A stretch of 64,000 nucleotides of DNA from CAILUF01 sp964505265 (GTDB lineage Bacteria; Pseudomonadota; Alphaproteobacteria; Rickettsiales; UBA1997): positions 62,001 through 126,000 of the forward strand of contig CAZDGN010000003.1 of NCBI GenBank assembly GCA_964505265.1, given 5' to 3'. This document shows positions 53,717 to 63,309 of the stretch, piece after piece; position 1 is the first letter of the stretch; each line of letters begins with the position of its first letter. Made by a program: the position numbers and the translations under genes. Below the pieces are notes generated by a model that saw only the letters and a list, made by a program, of their open reading frames with translations, searched no databases and was not told the origin of the DNA.

Positions 53717-55828
53717 TTAATTGGTTTTTTTATAAATTTCTAAATTTGGTAATTGCCAAATTTCGCTTCTAATTTTATGGATTTCTTTGATTAAATCAAA
53801 TTCATAATTTGAAAGATTTTCTTGTAAAGGCTGATATTTAAAAGTTTTATTAAAATAATTTATTGAATAATTATCAAAAAATTCATAATTTTTTATAAAA
53901 TTAGATTGGAATTTTGAATTTCTTAGTAAAAATTCAATTAAACCAATATTACATAAATCCTTATTAAAAAAAATTATAAATTTTGGCTTTGAATTTTGAA
54001 TTTGCTTCAAAAAATCAACCACAAAATCATTTACAAGATTGTTTTGATAATTTTGCATTATTGAAAACCAACTATCGGTTATTTTGTAATTATTAATTAA
54101 TAAAAAATCATTTTGACTCAATATATTTAGGTGCAAATTATGAATTTTAGTTGGATAATAATTCTTAGTTGGATAAAAATCCATAAAATTAGCCGAGACC
54201 ATCAATATTTTATCATCTTGATTGCGAACTAGGCTAGTTTTTTGCACGATAATTTGAGTAATTGAGCTATTTATATTCGGAGTGGAGATACCTCGAAACA
54301 AGATTCCAAAAATATCGCTAAAAGCAAAAAATAAAATTAAAATCAATAAAAAATGCATAGATTTTACTAGTCTTTCATTAAAATCACCAATTTTTACCAA
54401 ATAGATTATGCACCACAAAGCAAAAATGAAATTTATAACAAAATAAATTTTTAAACTTAGAATTTTCAAGAAAAAACCTAGGCAAATTAGTAAAATTGTT
54501 AGTAAAATTATAATAATATTTTGATTAAAAAAAATTTTATTACGAAAATTTGTTAAAAAAATTCCTAAAAAAATTACGGGAAAACTCCAAAAAATTAAAT
54601 GGGTAATTAAAAATTTAAAATCCAAACTATAAAGACCTGCAATCAATATAATCAATAAAATAAACCAATATTTATAAAATATTTTTACTAGATTTTTATG
54701 ATAAAATTTTACATTAAAAATTAAAAATATAATTAGCAATGCTTGCAATAAATTTCCTATTTGTGGATTAAGGTTTTGTGCAAAATAAATCAAAATTAAT
54801 CCAAAAATTAGAGCTAAAAAATTCTTATTAAACTCGGTTTTATTTAACATAAAAAAGCTGAAAAAGCCTAGAAAATACAAAATAAAAAATGCAATAAAAT
54901 CATAATATAATCTGGAAAATTTTATAATTGCAAAAGAACTGAAGCTATTTTTAAAATTTAAAACAAAGCTTGAAAAAAAAGTTTTGAGAAAGTTGATTTT
55001 AACCCCATCAATCCAATAATTATAAAAATATTTTATGATTGCCAAATCCAGTATCAAAGCTACTAAAACAACTATTTGTAAAAGAATATTTTGATAATTT
55101 TTTTTAGGATTTAAAAAAAAATCGTAATTTAAAAATGGCAACAAAATTATAAAATAAATATTTTGTAAAATTAATATTGCAGTAAGTAGACAAATTATAA
55201 ATTTAGAAATAATTTTGAGATTATTTTTGCCTAGAAATAGATAGGAAATTATTGGCATCATCAATGCTAGGTTAATGAAATAATCAGTAAAGAATTCATT
55301 TTTTTGATAACTCTCTAATGAATTTTCGATAAAATTTCTTGGTGGCAAAAAATAAATAATTGTCATCAAGATTAATAGTAAATTTTTTTCGATATTGTGG
55401 CAATTTTTAAGAATTTTATTGCTGAAATATAGTGAAAAAATTCCAACCAAATTGATAATTATTTCGGCAATAAATAATGAATTAAAAGCAAATATATTAG
55501 CCGATATTTTAACCAAATTCGCTAAAAAATTTAAAATTTGCAAATTATTGAAAGCTAATAAATTATCGATATTTTGAATTTTATCATCGCGATCTAAGTT
55601 ATAGGATGAAAATGCTTCATAATCAAGGCTTGAACGCCAGAGAAAACTTAATAAAATAATTGCTAAAATCACTAAATTTTTATTAAAATTATTAACAATC
55701 AAATTTTTAATAAAATCAAGTTTTTTAAAACATAATTTTTTTAAAAAATCATAAAATTTTGCACCTTTTTCAAGTCTAAATTTTTCGATTCGATGCTTAA
55801 TTTCAATAATTTCAAATATAAATTTCAT
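53717..55828 (-). CDS. Polytopic membrane protein, paralog of its neighbour
   Basis: 703 residues, very hydrophobic, about twelve helices, then a C-terminal soluble domain. Near the end LCNIGLIEFLLRNSKFQ corresponds to CNIGYLEYIF of the downstream gene (stop and start separated by 0 bp). The first loop has SSYNLDRDDKIQNIDNLLAFN, with acidic residues in the position used by GT-C enzymes, but it lacks the clear neighbour motif. Likely a membrane glycosyltransferase or diverged partner. First gene of a three-gene operon ending in lnt; divergent from icd. Confidence 0.6.
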   Translation of the reverse strand: MKFIFEIIEIKHRIEKFRLEKGAKFYDFLKKLCFKKLDFIKNLIVNNFNKNLVILAIILLSFLWRSSLDYEAFSSYNLDRDDKIQNIDNLLAFNNLQILNFLANLVKISANIFAFNSLFIAEIIINLVGIFSLYFSNKILKNCHNIEKNLLLILMTIIYFLPPRNFIENSLESYQKNEFFTDYFINLALMMPIISYLFLGKNNLKIISKFIICLLTAILILQNIYFIILLPFLNYDFFLNPKKNYQNILLQIVVLVALILDLAIIKYFYNYWIDGVKINFLKTFFSSFVLNFKNSFSSFAIIKFSRLYYDFIAFFILYFLGFFSFFMLNKTEFNKNFLALIFGLILIYFAQNLNPQIGNLLQALLIIFLIFNVKFYHKNLVKIFYKYWFILLIILIAGLYSLDFKFLITHLIFWSFPVIFLGIFLTNFRNKIFFNQNIIIILLTILLICLGFFLKILSLKIYFVINFIFALWCIIYLVKIGDFNERLVKSMHFLLILILFFAFSDIFGILFRGISTPNINSSITQIIVQKTSLVRNQDDKILMVSANFMDFYPTKNYYPTKIHNLHLNILSQNDFLLINNYKITDSWFSIMQNYQNNLVNDFVVDFLKQIQNSKPKFIIFFNKDLCNIGLIEFLLRNSKFQSNFIKNYEFFDNYSINYFNKTFKYQPLQENLSNYEFDLIKEIHKIRSEIWQLPNLEIYKKTN

Positions 55829-55915
55829 GAATAAATTATTGCAGTTTTTTTTAAAAAAAATAAAATATGATTATATCAAATATAATTTTAGTTTTAAATA
55901 TTATTTTTATTACAA

Positions 55916-57403
55916 ATGACACAAACGATAACTATAGCCTTTGGCGACGGAATTGGTCCAGAAATTATGGATAGCACCCTTGAAATCCTTAATGCCAGCA
56001 ATGCTTCCTTAAAATATGATACCATCGAAATCGGAAAAAAAATCTATGAAAAGGGCTTCAGCTCTGGTTTAATGCCTTCGGCCTGGGAAAGTTTAAATAA
56101 TTCCAAAATCATCCTAAAAGCCCCAATTACTACCCCTCAAGGTGGAGGCTATAAAAGCTTAAATGTAACTTTACGCAAAAAACTCGGGCTATATGCTAAT
56201 ATTCGCCCAGTCTCGTCATTCCACCCTTTTGTGCCTTGTAATTTTCCAAAAATGGATGTGGTAATTATTCGTGAAAATGAAGAAGATTTATATGCTGGAA
56301 TCGAATATCGTCAAACCCAACAAACTTACCAATGCCTAAAATTAATTACCAAAAAAGGTTGCGAAAAAATCATCCGCTATGCCTTTGAATATGCTATTGC
56401 CAATTCTCGCCAAAAGGTTTCATGCTTTTCTAAAGACAATATAATGAAAATGACCGATGGAATATTTCATCGCACTTTTGATGAAATTGCCAAAGATTAT
56501 CCGCAAATTCAAACCGACCATCACATTATCGATATTGCTTGTGCTCGTTTAGCTTCAAGACCCGAAAATTTTGATGTAATCGTTACCTTAAATTTATATG
56601 GTGATATTATTTCCGATATTGTTGCTGAAATTTCTGGATCTGTTGGCTTGGCTGGTTCCGCGAATATTGGTGATGATTTTGCTATGTTTGAAGCTATTCA
56701 CGGCTCGGCTCCAGATATTGCTAATCAAGATTTAGCAAATCCAACTGGCTTAATTCAGGCTTCTGTTATGATGCTAAATCACCTCAAGCAAAGTGCTTGT
56801 GCCAATAATATTCGTAATGCCCTATATAAAACCATAGAAGATGGAATCCATACTGGAGATATTTTTAACAACAATAATAGCAAGAAAAAGGTTGGAACTA
56901 AAGAATTTACTAAAGCAGTAATTTCTAACCTAAATAAATTGCCGACTCAATTACCAAAAGCTAATTTACAAGATAATTACAACTCCATTAAAATTTCAAC
57001 TAAAAATCAAGAATCAAAAACTGCTATAAAAACCCTTATTGGCTTTGATTTATATATCGATTGGCAAAAATCTTTCGATGAATTACTTGGGCTTTTAAAA
57101 TCACTTGAAAGCGAAAAATTTGAACTAAAAATGATTAGCGCTAAAGGCTTATTATTATTTCCATTGATTGATGCCAAAATGATGCCTTCATATTCTGGAG
57201 ACCTCACCTCGCTTCGCTTTACGGGCAAAGGAATTTGTGGAAAAAATAGTAGCGATATCATTAATTCTAAAATTAAAATTTCGCCAAGAGACATCTTAGT
57301 CTTAATTGAATATTTATGTGAAAAACAGATTGATTTTGTTAAGTTTGAAAGCTTATACTTATTTGACGATAAAGTTGCCTTTACCTCCGGACAAGGCGAA
57401 TAA
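55916..57403 (+). CDS. icd: Isocitrate dehydrogenase (NADP-type), long form
   Basis: 495 residues. The decarboxylating dehydrogenase core (about 1-335) shows AFGDGIGPEIM, ILKAPITTPQGGGYKSLNVTLRKKLGLYANIRPV-type substrate loop (key motif LNVTLRKKL), VIIRENEEDLYAGIEYRQ, LNLYGDIISDI and IHGSAPDIANQDLANP. A further ~140 residues follow, ending in SLYLFDDKVAFTSGQGE; an extended isocitrate dehydrogenase of ~480 residues is typical of Rickettsia. It converts isocitrate to 2-oxoglutarate in the TCA cycle. Precedes mscS by 18 bp. Confidence 0.93.
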   Translation: MTQTITIAFGDGIGPEIMDSTLEILNASNASLKYDTIEIGKKIYEKGFSSGLMPSAWESLNNSKIILKAPITTPQGGGYKSLNVTLRKKLGLYANIRPVSSFHPFVPCNFPKMDVVIIRENEEDLYAGIEYRQTQQTYQCLKLITKKGCEKIIRYAFEYAIANSRQKVSCFSKDNIMKMTDGIFHRTFDEIAKDYPQIQTDHHIIDIACARLASRPENFDVIVTLNLYGDIISDIVAEISGSVGLAGSANIGDDFAMFEAIHGSAPDIANQDLANPTGLIQASVMMLNHLKQSACANNIRNALYKTIEDGIHTGDIFNNNNSKKKVGTKEFTKAVISNLNKLPTQLPKANLQDNYNSIKISTKNQESKTAIKTLIGFDLYIDWQKSFDELLGLLKSLESEKFELKMISAKGLLLFPLIDAKMMPSYSGDLTSLRFTGKGICGKNSSDIINSKIKISPRDILVLIEYLCEKQIDFVKFESLYLFDDKVAFTSGQGE

Positions 57404-57421
57404 AAATATAAAATATTTTAA

Positions 57422-58690
57422 ATGGAATCAATAAATTTTGATAAGTTTTTAGACAGCATCAACAAAACCATAATTAGTCCAAGCCTATATTGGCAATCAT
57501 TTTCGCTGATTCTTTGCTTTATTTTTTCTTATTTCTTTTTTTCTCTTATTCGTCATCACATTGTTCAAAAAATCTTAAATTCCCCTGAAAATACTAGAGA
57601 ATTCAACAATTTATTTAAAAGATATTTTTTACCAATCTTATTTCCGATTTTATCGCTTTGTTTCTTGAGTCTTGGCTATGTTATGTATAAACAATTTTTC
57701 AAAGAAACCATTATTATTTCTACCATTATCAAACTTGTTTCATTATTTATTTTCCTGCGAATGATTCGGATTTCTTCGAACAATACTTTTATCACTAATG
57801 CCACAGGAATTATTTTAGTCCCCGCCTTGTTCTTACATATTTTTGGTGCATTTGAACCAACAATTGCCTATCTCGATGAGGTATATTTTAAGGTTGGAAA
57901 AGTCAAAATTTCGGTATATTTAATCATAAAAGCTTTCATTGTTTTGCTCTTGGTGTTTTGGGTTTCGGGCTTAGTTAGTAAAAAAAGCAAATTTTATGTC
58001 GATAACAATAAAAACATAAAATCTAGCACCAAAGGAATTATAAGCAAATTCATTGATATTATTATTTATAGTATCGTTTTTTTAATTATCTTAAAAACCT
58101 TTGGGGTCGATTTAACTACCATAGCTGTTATTGGAGGTGCGGTAGGTGTTGGTATCGGATTTGGTTTGCAAAAAATCGCTTCCAATTTTATTAGCGGAAT
58201 TATTTTACTCTTTGAAAAGTCGGTTGAGGTAGGTGATATTGTTGAACTCGATAATGGCGGTATTTACGGCACAATTAAACATTTTGGTGGTCGCTATACT
58301 TTGGTCGAAGGCAATGATGGTAAAGAAATAATGATTCCAAATGAAGAATTTATTATTAACCGAGTGACCAACTGGACCTATACCAACAACCGTGCTCGTC
58401 TTGAAATTAAGGTTGGGGTTGATTACAAAACCGATCTTAATTTAGCCAAGGAAATTATGTTGAATTGCGCACTATCTCACAAAAGATGCATCAAATATCC
58501 TGAACCTGAATGCTATATTTTAAGTTTTAACGACTATGATATTTCAATAATTTTATATTTTTGGATAAACGATATTGTTGAAGGGAGAATGGGAGCGAAA
58601 AGCGATGTGATGGTGGATATTTTACAAAAATTCAAGGAAAATAATATCGAAATCCCTCTTCCAAAACGTGAAGTTAAAATTAACCAATAA
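57422..58690 (+). CDS. Mechanosensitive channel, MscS family
   Basis: 422 residues: four or five N-terminal membrane helices, then the pore helix and MscS beta domain. Signature AVIGGAVGVGIGFGLQKIASN (pore-lining glycines and alanines), FISGIILLFEKSVEVGDIVEL and VTNWTYTNNRARLEIKVGVDY. It opens on membrane tension to release solutes after osmotic downshift. Larger than E. coli MscS (286), like the YbdG/MscM-type members. Probably cotranscribed with icd. Confidence 0.92.
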   Translation: MESINFDKFLDSINKTIISPSLYWQSFSLILCFIFSYFFFSLIRHHIVQKILNSPENTREFNNLFKRYFLPILFPILSLCFLSLGYVMYKQFFKETIIISTIIKLVSLFIFLRMIRISSNNTFITNATGIILVPALFLHIFGAFEPTIAYLDEVYFKVGKVKISVYLIIKAFIVLLLVFWVSGLVSKKSKFYVDNNKNIKSSTKGIISKFIDIIIYSIVFLIILKTFGVDLTTIAVIGGAVGVGIGFGLQKIASNFISGIILLFEKSVEVGDIVELDNGGIYGTIKHFGGRYTLVEGNDGKEIMIPNEEFIINRVTNWTYTNNRARLEIKVGVDYKTDLNLAKEIMLNCALSHKRCIKYPEPECYILSFNDYDISIILYFWINDIVEGRMGAKSDVMVDILQKFKENNIEIPLPKREVKINQ

Positions 58691-58694
58691 TTCT

Positions 58695-59582
58695 TTAAGA
58701 TAATATTATTGAGGTTGGATAATGTCCTAAAACTTTAATAAAAGGTTTAAATTTTGCTGAAGCAAATTTTTTAATACGATCATCATTGTTTAAATAAAAT
58801 CCATCTAATTCTATTAAATGAAATTTTATCCCTTCAAATTGAACAATTTGTGCAGTCTTTAAAACTTTTCCAACAATTTCTAATTCGCTTAAAGCCGCCA
58901 AAATCGTGGTTTTGGCAACCTCTTTTTGAGTTTCAACACAAATAAGAGTTTTGTCGCAACTAGATTGCTCTGGAGTCTTGATGGCAACCGCAACTAATTG
59001 AAATTTTTGAGTATTTTTTTCAGGCTCCAAATATTCAAAAAACGGAATTTTAGCAAAAATATTTATGCCAATTTGATTATTGGCAAGCGAAATCCACCAA
59101 TTATTTTTAACATCTTCTTTTTTATCAAAATCCTCTACCGAATTTGGTAAGGTAAATATTGCAATTTGATGGTTATTACTTTCTAGCTCCGAAACAATAT
59201 TATTGGTGCTATCAAAATTGGTAATTGGAATAAAATTGGCATAATATTCTTTAACAAAATATTGCAAATCACTAATATTATTTGGATTATGAATGGCTAT
59301 TTTAATTGGCTGCTCAATAATATTTGCCGAAGTAATAATTTTTCGCCAAATATTTAAAATAGAAATTTTAGGAAAATTTCCAGATGATTTATTGATTAGC
59401 TGTTTAAGCATATCGGCTTCACGACTTGAACGAATATAAAATTTATCATTCGAGCTTTTTTTTAACTCAGCAACTTGCGAAACCACATCCATTCTGTCGT
59501 TGAGAAGATTTAGGATTTGAGAATCTATGTTGTCGATTTTGTCTCGTAAATTATTTAATTTTTGCAATTGAATTTCATTCAT
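58695..59582 (-). CDS. Chorismate mutase with prephenate-dehydratase-like C-terminal region
   Basis: 295 residues. The N-terminal AroQ domain (about 1-90) has LNNLRDKIDNIDSQILNLLNDRMDVVSQVAELKK (the LRxxIDxID motif and the catalytic Lys) and READMLKQL. The remaining ~200 residues are periplasmic-binding-like and ACT-like, but lack the TRF motif of working prephenate dehydratase. Alphaproteobacteria often have such chorismate mutases of this length. It channels chorismate to prephenate for Phe/Tyr. Divergent from metX (84 bp). Confidence 0.85.
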   Translation of the reverse strand: MNEIQLQKLNNLRDKIDNIDSQILNLLNDRMDVVSQVAELKKSSNDKFYIRSSREADMLKQLINKSSGNFPKISILNIWRKIITSANIIEQPIKIAIHNPNNISDLQYFVKEYYANFIPITNFDSTNNIVSELESNNHQIAIFTLPNSVEDFDKKEDVKNNWWISLANNQIGINIFAKIPFFEYLEPEKNTQKFQLVAVAIKTPEQSSCDKTLICVETQKEVAKTTILAALSELEIVGKVLKTAQIVQFEGIKFHLIELDGFYLNNDDRIKKFASAKFKPFIKVLGHYPTSIILS

Positions 59583-59666
59583 TGTAATATATTTTTGATG
59601 AGTAATAATATTAATAATTATAATTAGAATTAAATTTAATTTACACTAAAAATTTTAAAAAAATTC

Positions 59667-60821
59667 ATGAAGATTTATTCAAGATTTGGTATTTTAAACA
59701 AAGAAATTGAAATAGGTGAAGTTGATTATTTTGCTAAAGATCGTCCTTTAAAATTAACATCTGGTGTCGAAATTAGTAATTTTCCAATTGCCTATCAAAC
59801 ATATGGAAAACTTAATGCAAATCGTGATAATGCCATCTTAATTTGTCATGCCTTAACGGGAGATCAATATGTTGCCAACGAAAATCCAGTCACTCAAAAA
59901 GATGGTTGGTGGCAATTTATGGTTGGCGAAAACAAACCAATCGATACCAATAAATTCTTTGTAATTTGTAGTAATGTAATTGGCGGATGTATGGGATCTT
60001 TTGGACCAAAAGAAATAAATCCTAAAACCAATCAACCTTATGGTAGTGAGTTTCCATTTTTAACCATTCAAGATATGGTTAATTGCCAAAATTTATTAAT
60101 CGAAAAATTTGAAATTTCACAATTACATGCTGTAATTGGCGGCTCAACTGGTGGCATGCAAGTATTGGCTTGGGGAGTTTTGTTTCCACAAAAAGTAAAA
60201 ATTTTAATCCCAATGGCAAGTTCTTATCGGCATTCGCCACAAAATATTGCCTTTCACGAAGTTGGCAGGCAATCAATAATGAATGACCCAGATTGGTGTG
60301 GTGGCGATTATCTTAAACAAAATAAATTTCCAAAAAACGGTTTATCATTAGCCAGAATGACCGCCCATATCACCTATTTATCTGAAATCGCTTTGCAAAA
60401 AAAATTCGGACGGGATTTAAAAAATAAAGAAGGATTCTCTTTTAGTGCCAATAAAGATTTTGAGGTAGAAAATTATTTACATTACCAAGGCAATAAATTT
60501 ACTGAAAGATTCGACCCAAACTCTTATTTAATTATCACTAGAGCTGTTGATTACTTTGATTTAGAAACTGATTTTTCTGGAAATTTAAGCTCAGCTTTTG
60601 TGAATTTATCAAAAAATAAAACTTGTAAGGTTTGTATTATTGCTTTTAGCGATGATTGGCTTTTTCCTACAAGTGAATCAAAAAAAATTACCAAGGCAAT
60701 GTCGGTTAACAATATCAATGTTAGCTTGGTCACCATAGAAAGCTCAGGTGGTCACGATTCATTTTTACTTCGAAACGAGATTTTGGAAAAAACTTTAAAC
60801 GGCATATTACTTGAAAATTAA
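59667..60821 (+). CDS. metX: Homoserine O-acyltransferase MetX
   Basis: 384 residues, alpha/beta hydrolase. The nucleophile Ser lies in VIGGSTGGMQVLAWG, the Asp in IAFSDDWLFPTSESK and the His in SSGGHDSFLL. AILICHALTGDQYVA and GGCMGSFGP are further family blocks. It activates homoserine for methionine synthesis (acetyl- or succinyl-CoA; not decided from sequence). Followed 161 bp later by metW, the usual alphaproteobacterial metXW pair, here with an unusual gap. Confidence 0.95.
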   Translation: MKIYSRFGILNKEIEIGEVDYFAKDRPLKLTSGVEISNFPIAYQTYGKLNANRDNAILICHALTGDQYVANENPVTQKDGWWQFMVGENKPIDTNKFFVICSNVIGGCMGSFGPKEINPKTNQPYGSEFPFLTIQDMVNCQNLLIEKFEISQLHAVIGGSTGGMQVLAWGVLFPQKVKILIPMASSYRHSPQNIAFHEVGRQSIMNDPDWCGGDYLKQNKFPKNGLSLARMTAHITYLSEIALQKKFGRDLKNKEGFSFSANKDFEVENYLHYQGNKFTERFDPNSYLIITRAVDYFDLETDFSGNLSSAFVNLSKNKTCKVCIIAFSDDWLFPTSESKKITKAMSVNNINVSLVTIESSGGHDSFLLRNEILEKTLNGILLEN

Positions 60822-60835
60822 ATAATATTGTTATC

Positions 60836-60861
60836 GTCGTGTCGTTGCCGATAGGCACGAC
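60836..60861 (+). terminator. Hairpin between metX and metW
   Basis: GTCGTGTC (60836-60843) and GGCACGAC (60854-60861) pair over 8 bp with one G-U around a 10-base loop, 15 bp after the metX stop. GGCACGACTGAAAA is repeated at 60878. A GC stem in AT DNA followed by an A-rich tract; terminator or processing signal. Confidence 0.45.
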
Positions 60862-60982
60862 TGAAAATAAATAATAAGGCACGACTGAAAAAAAATATCA
60901 TTTTAAAAAAATTACAATGTGCTATTGCTTGAAAATTAAAAAATATTAAATTTAATTGGAGAAAATTTTTAAATATTTTGAA

Positions 60983-61690
60983 ATGAATAAAATTAGATTT
61001 GATTTACAAATATTAGCGAATTTAATTAAACCAAACTCCAAAGTCCTTGATATTGGCTGTGGCAATGGCGATTTGTTGTATTATTTAAAGAGGAATAAAA
61101 ACATTGACGGCAAAGGTATGGAAATTTCTCACAATGCCGTAAGCAATGCCTTAGTTCGTGGTCTTTCAGTAATTCAAGGTAATGCCGAAAATGATTTAGG
61201 ATTATATAGTGATAATTCATTTGATTACGCGGTTTTAAGTCAAACTATTCAGGCAACTCACAACCCCCCAAAAATTTTATTGGAAATGTTAAGGATTGCC
61301 AATTATGCCATCGTTTCCTTGCCGAATTTTGCCCATATACAAAATCGTTTTGAATTATTATTTAAGGGCAAAATGCCTGTGAACAAATCCATTCCATTTC
61401 AATGGTATGAAACTCCTAATATTCATTTTTGCTCAATAATTGATTTTGAAAAACTATGCGAAGATTTAGATTTAATAATTGTCAAAAAAATTTTTTTAAC
61501 AAATAATCACCGACTAATTGGATTTTTTGGCAAAGAACTTTTAGCAAATTTATTGGCTCGTTATGGCTTGTTTTTAATCACCAAAAAAGAATTTCTACTT
61601 TCAACTCAAGAAGAATTTGCATTTAAAAGTAATATTAGAATAGCATATGGCAAGGCTATTCCAAGTTTAATGCAAAAAGAAATTGAATAG
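60983..61690 (+). CDS. metW: Methionine biosynthesis protein MetW
   Basis: 235 residues from ATG 60983 (an upstream TTG at 60956 is less likely). SAM-dependent methyltransferase fold: KVLDIGCGNGDLLYYL (SAM-binding loop), KGMEISHNAVSNAL, and YAVLSQTIQATHNPPKILLEMLRI, with the MetW-type FPNFAHIQNRFELLFKGKMPVNKSIPFQWYETPNIHFCSI-like block (key motif FQWYETPNIH). MetW works with MetX in homoserine acylation. Somewhat longer than usual (about 200). Confidence 0.92.
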   Translation: MNKIRFDLQILANLIKPNSKVLDIGCGNGDLLYYLKRNKNIDGKGMEISHNAVSNALVRGLSVIQGNAENDLGLYSDNSFDYAVLSQTIQATHNPPKILLEMLRIANYAIVSLPNFAHIQNRFELLFKGKMPVNKSIPFQWYETPNIHFCSIIDFEKLCEDLDLIIVKKIFLTNNHRLIGFFGKELLANLLARYGLFLITKKEFLLSTQEEFAFKSNIRIAYGKAIPSLMQKEIE

Positions 61691-61712
61691 ATTAAATATA
61701 AAATATTTTTTG

Positions 61713-62528
61713 ATGAAGAAAATTTATATAATTTATACATTGCTAATGATTTCGCTATTATCGTCTTGTGCTTTTGATGGCGGCTCGAACTCCTCAAAAT
61801 ATAAAAAACGCTACTCAAAAAATATTGACAGTAAATTTAGAAGTGCTGGAAAAGTTTTTGCCAAGAAAATTCGCCCAACTGAATCAATGCAAGCTGGAAT
61901 TCCCAAAAAAACTCCATTAAATTTTCTTAGCTCTGACTCTTATGGATATAATAACAATAATTATCGTGACTATAAAATTCGCAACGATGACAATATCAAC
62001 AATGCTATTAGAAACAAAAATTCTGAATTTAAAACTGTAGATGATGTTGATGATTTTGAAGATGAAGAATTTGCCGATAACAACTCAATTGATAAAAATA
62101 ATATTCTACAATCCGGAGTTTATAGCGGACATTTTAAAATTGGTAAACCATATACCGCTTTTGGAGTTTCTTACATTCCTCAGGATTATGAAAGTTTCGA
62201 AGAAATCGGCACCGCCTCTTGGTATGGCTCGGATTTTCACGGCAAAAAAACTGCAAATGGCGAAATTTACAATATGGGGGATTTGACTGCAGCTCACCCC
62301 ACTCTTCCCCTACCATCACTAATTAAAATTACAAATTTATCCAATGGCAAAACTCAAATTTTGCGAGTAAATGATCGTGGCCCTTTTGCTAAAAATCGTA
62401 TTATCGATGTTTCCGAAAGAGCAGCCGAGCTTTTAGGATTTAAAGGCAAGGGCACGACACAAGTTAAGGTAGAATTACTTCGTGGCGATACCGACCAACT
62501 ACTAGAAAAATTACAAATTAAAAATTAA
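61713..62528 (+). CDS. rlpA: RlpA-family septal ring lytic transglycosylase, lipoprotein
   Basis: 271 residues from ATG 61713. A signal peptide with lipobox LLSSC makes it an outer-membrane lipoprotein, processed with Lnt. An Asn/Asp-rich linker (about 20-145) precedes a double-psi beta-barrel: GTASWYGSDFHGKKTANGE, DLTAAHPTLPLPSLIKI, ILRVNDRGPFAKNRIIDVSERAAELLG with the catalytic Asp. It cleaves denuded glycans at the division site. No SPOR domain is present at the C-terminus. Confidence 0.92.
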   Translation: MKKIYIIYTLLMISLLSSCAFDGGSNSSKYKKRYSKNIDSKFRSAGKVFAKKIRPTESMQAGIPKKTPLNFLSSDSYGYNNNNYRDYKIRNDDNINNAIRNKNSEFKTVDDVDDFEDEEFADNNSIDKNNILQSGVYSGHFKIGKPYTAFGVSYIPQDYESFEEIGTASWYGSDFHGKKTANGEIYNMGDLTAAHPTLPLPSLIKITNLSNGKTQILRVNDRGPFAKNRIIDVSERAAELLGFKGKGTTQVKVELLRGDTDQLLEKLQIKN

Positions 62529-62633
62529 ATTCATACACAAAAAATTTTTTTAAAAAATATTTTATTTTTATATAGCAAGATTTTAAAAAAAATATACAAT
62601 TATAACATTAATATTTGATGTTTAATAAATTTT

Positions 62634-62975
62634 ATGACAAACAAAAATACTATAATAGACTTAGATTTTCTTAATAAAGTAATTGGAGATGATCAAGAAT
62701 TTGCCAAGGAATTATTTGAAATTTTCATCGATAATTGCCTTTACAATATTTCTAAGCTTCAAAAAGCCTTAAATGACAATGATAAAAATAGCTGGTATAT
62801 TGCCTCTCATGCTATGAAAGGCTCTTCGGCTTCAATTGGGGCTTTTGATTTTTCTAAATTATGCGATTTGTCGCAGAAAGTTTCCGATCAAGATAATGCT
62901 GAAAAATTCAAAACACTCGAAAATATCAAGGCTGATTTTGCCAAGATTCAAGATTTTATAAAAAACATTAAATAA
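62634..62975 (+). CDS. Hpt-domain phosphotransfer protein
   Basis: 113 residues, an all-helical Hpt four-helix bundle. The phosphorylated His is in YIASHAMKGSSASIGAFDFSKLC, matching the HxxKGS(S/A) signature. It relays phosphate between response-regulator receivers. It is freestanding, with no kinase nearby; the OmpR-type regulator at 18738 could be a partner, as inference. Its role might be in a simplified ChpT-like or PhoRelay pathway. Confidence 0.85.
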   Translation: MTNKNTIIDLDFLNKVIGDDQEFAKELFEIFIDNCLYNISKLQKALNDNDKNSWYIASHAMKGSSASIGAFDFSKLCDLSQKVSDQDNAEKFKTLENIKADFAKIQDFIKNIK

Positions 62976-62983
62976 TCAATTTT

Positions 62984-63307
62984 CTACTTGCATACTTTAG
63001 ATTCTTCAACTTGATTTTTAACAAACATTTCATAAGTTGTTTTTGAAGGAGATGCTAAAGGTTTTGTATCAGTATTATCATATTTGGTATAATTAATGGG
63101 TATCAAAGTCGAGGCAAATGCACCAACTAAACCAAGACCAAAAGATGTTGTTGCAAGAGTTATCGGAGAAGAAACTCCAAAGCTCATTAAGGTAAGCGCG
63201 GTTGATGCACCAACAATTGTTAGTCCCGCACCAAAATAAATGGCAGTATCAATGTTCCTAAAAAGATTTTCTTTATTGCAACATTCTTCATTATTTTCTA
63301 AAGTCAT
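62984..63307 (-). CDS. Small membrane protein, unknown function
   Basis: 107 residues with two hydrophobic stretches (about residues 25-45 and 50-72; YFGAGLTIVGASTALTLMSF and PITLATTSFGLGLVGAF), Gly/Ala-rich, and a polar C-terminus. Cysteines occur near the N-terminus (EECCNKEN). No recognised family. It starts 2 bp after the preceding minus-strand gene, suggesting cotranscription. It converges with the Hpt gene. Confidence 0.6.
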   Translation of the reverse strand: MTLENNEECCNKENLFRNIDTAIYFGAGLTIVGASTALTLMSFGVSSPITLATTSFGLGLVGAFASTLIPINYTKYDNTDTKPLASPSKTTYEMFVKNQVEESKVCK

Positions 63308-63309
63308 AA

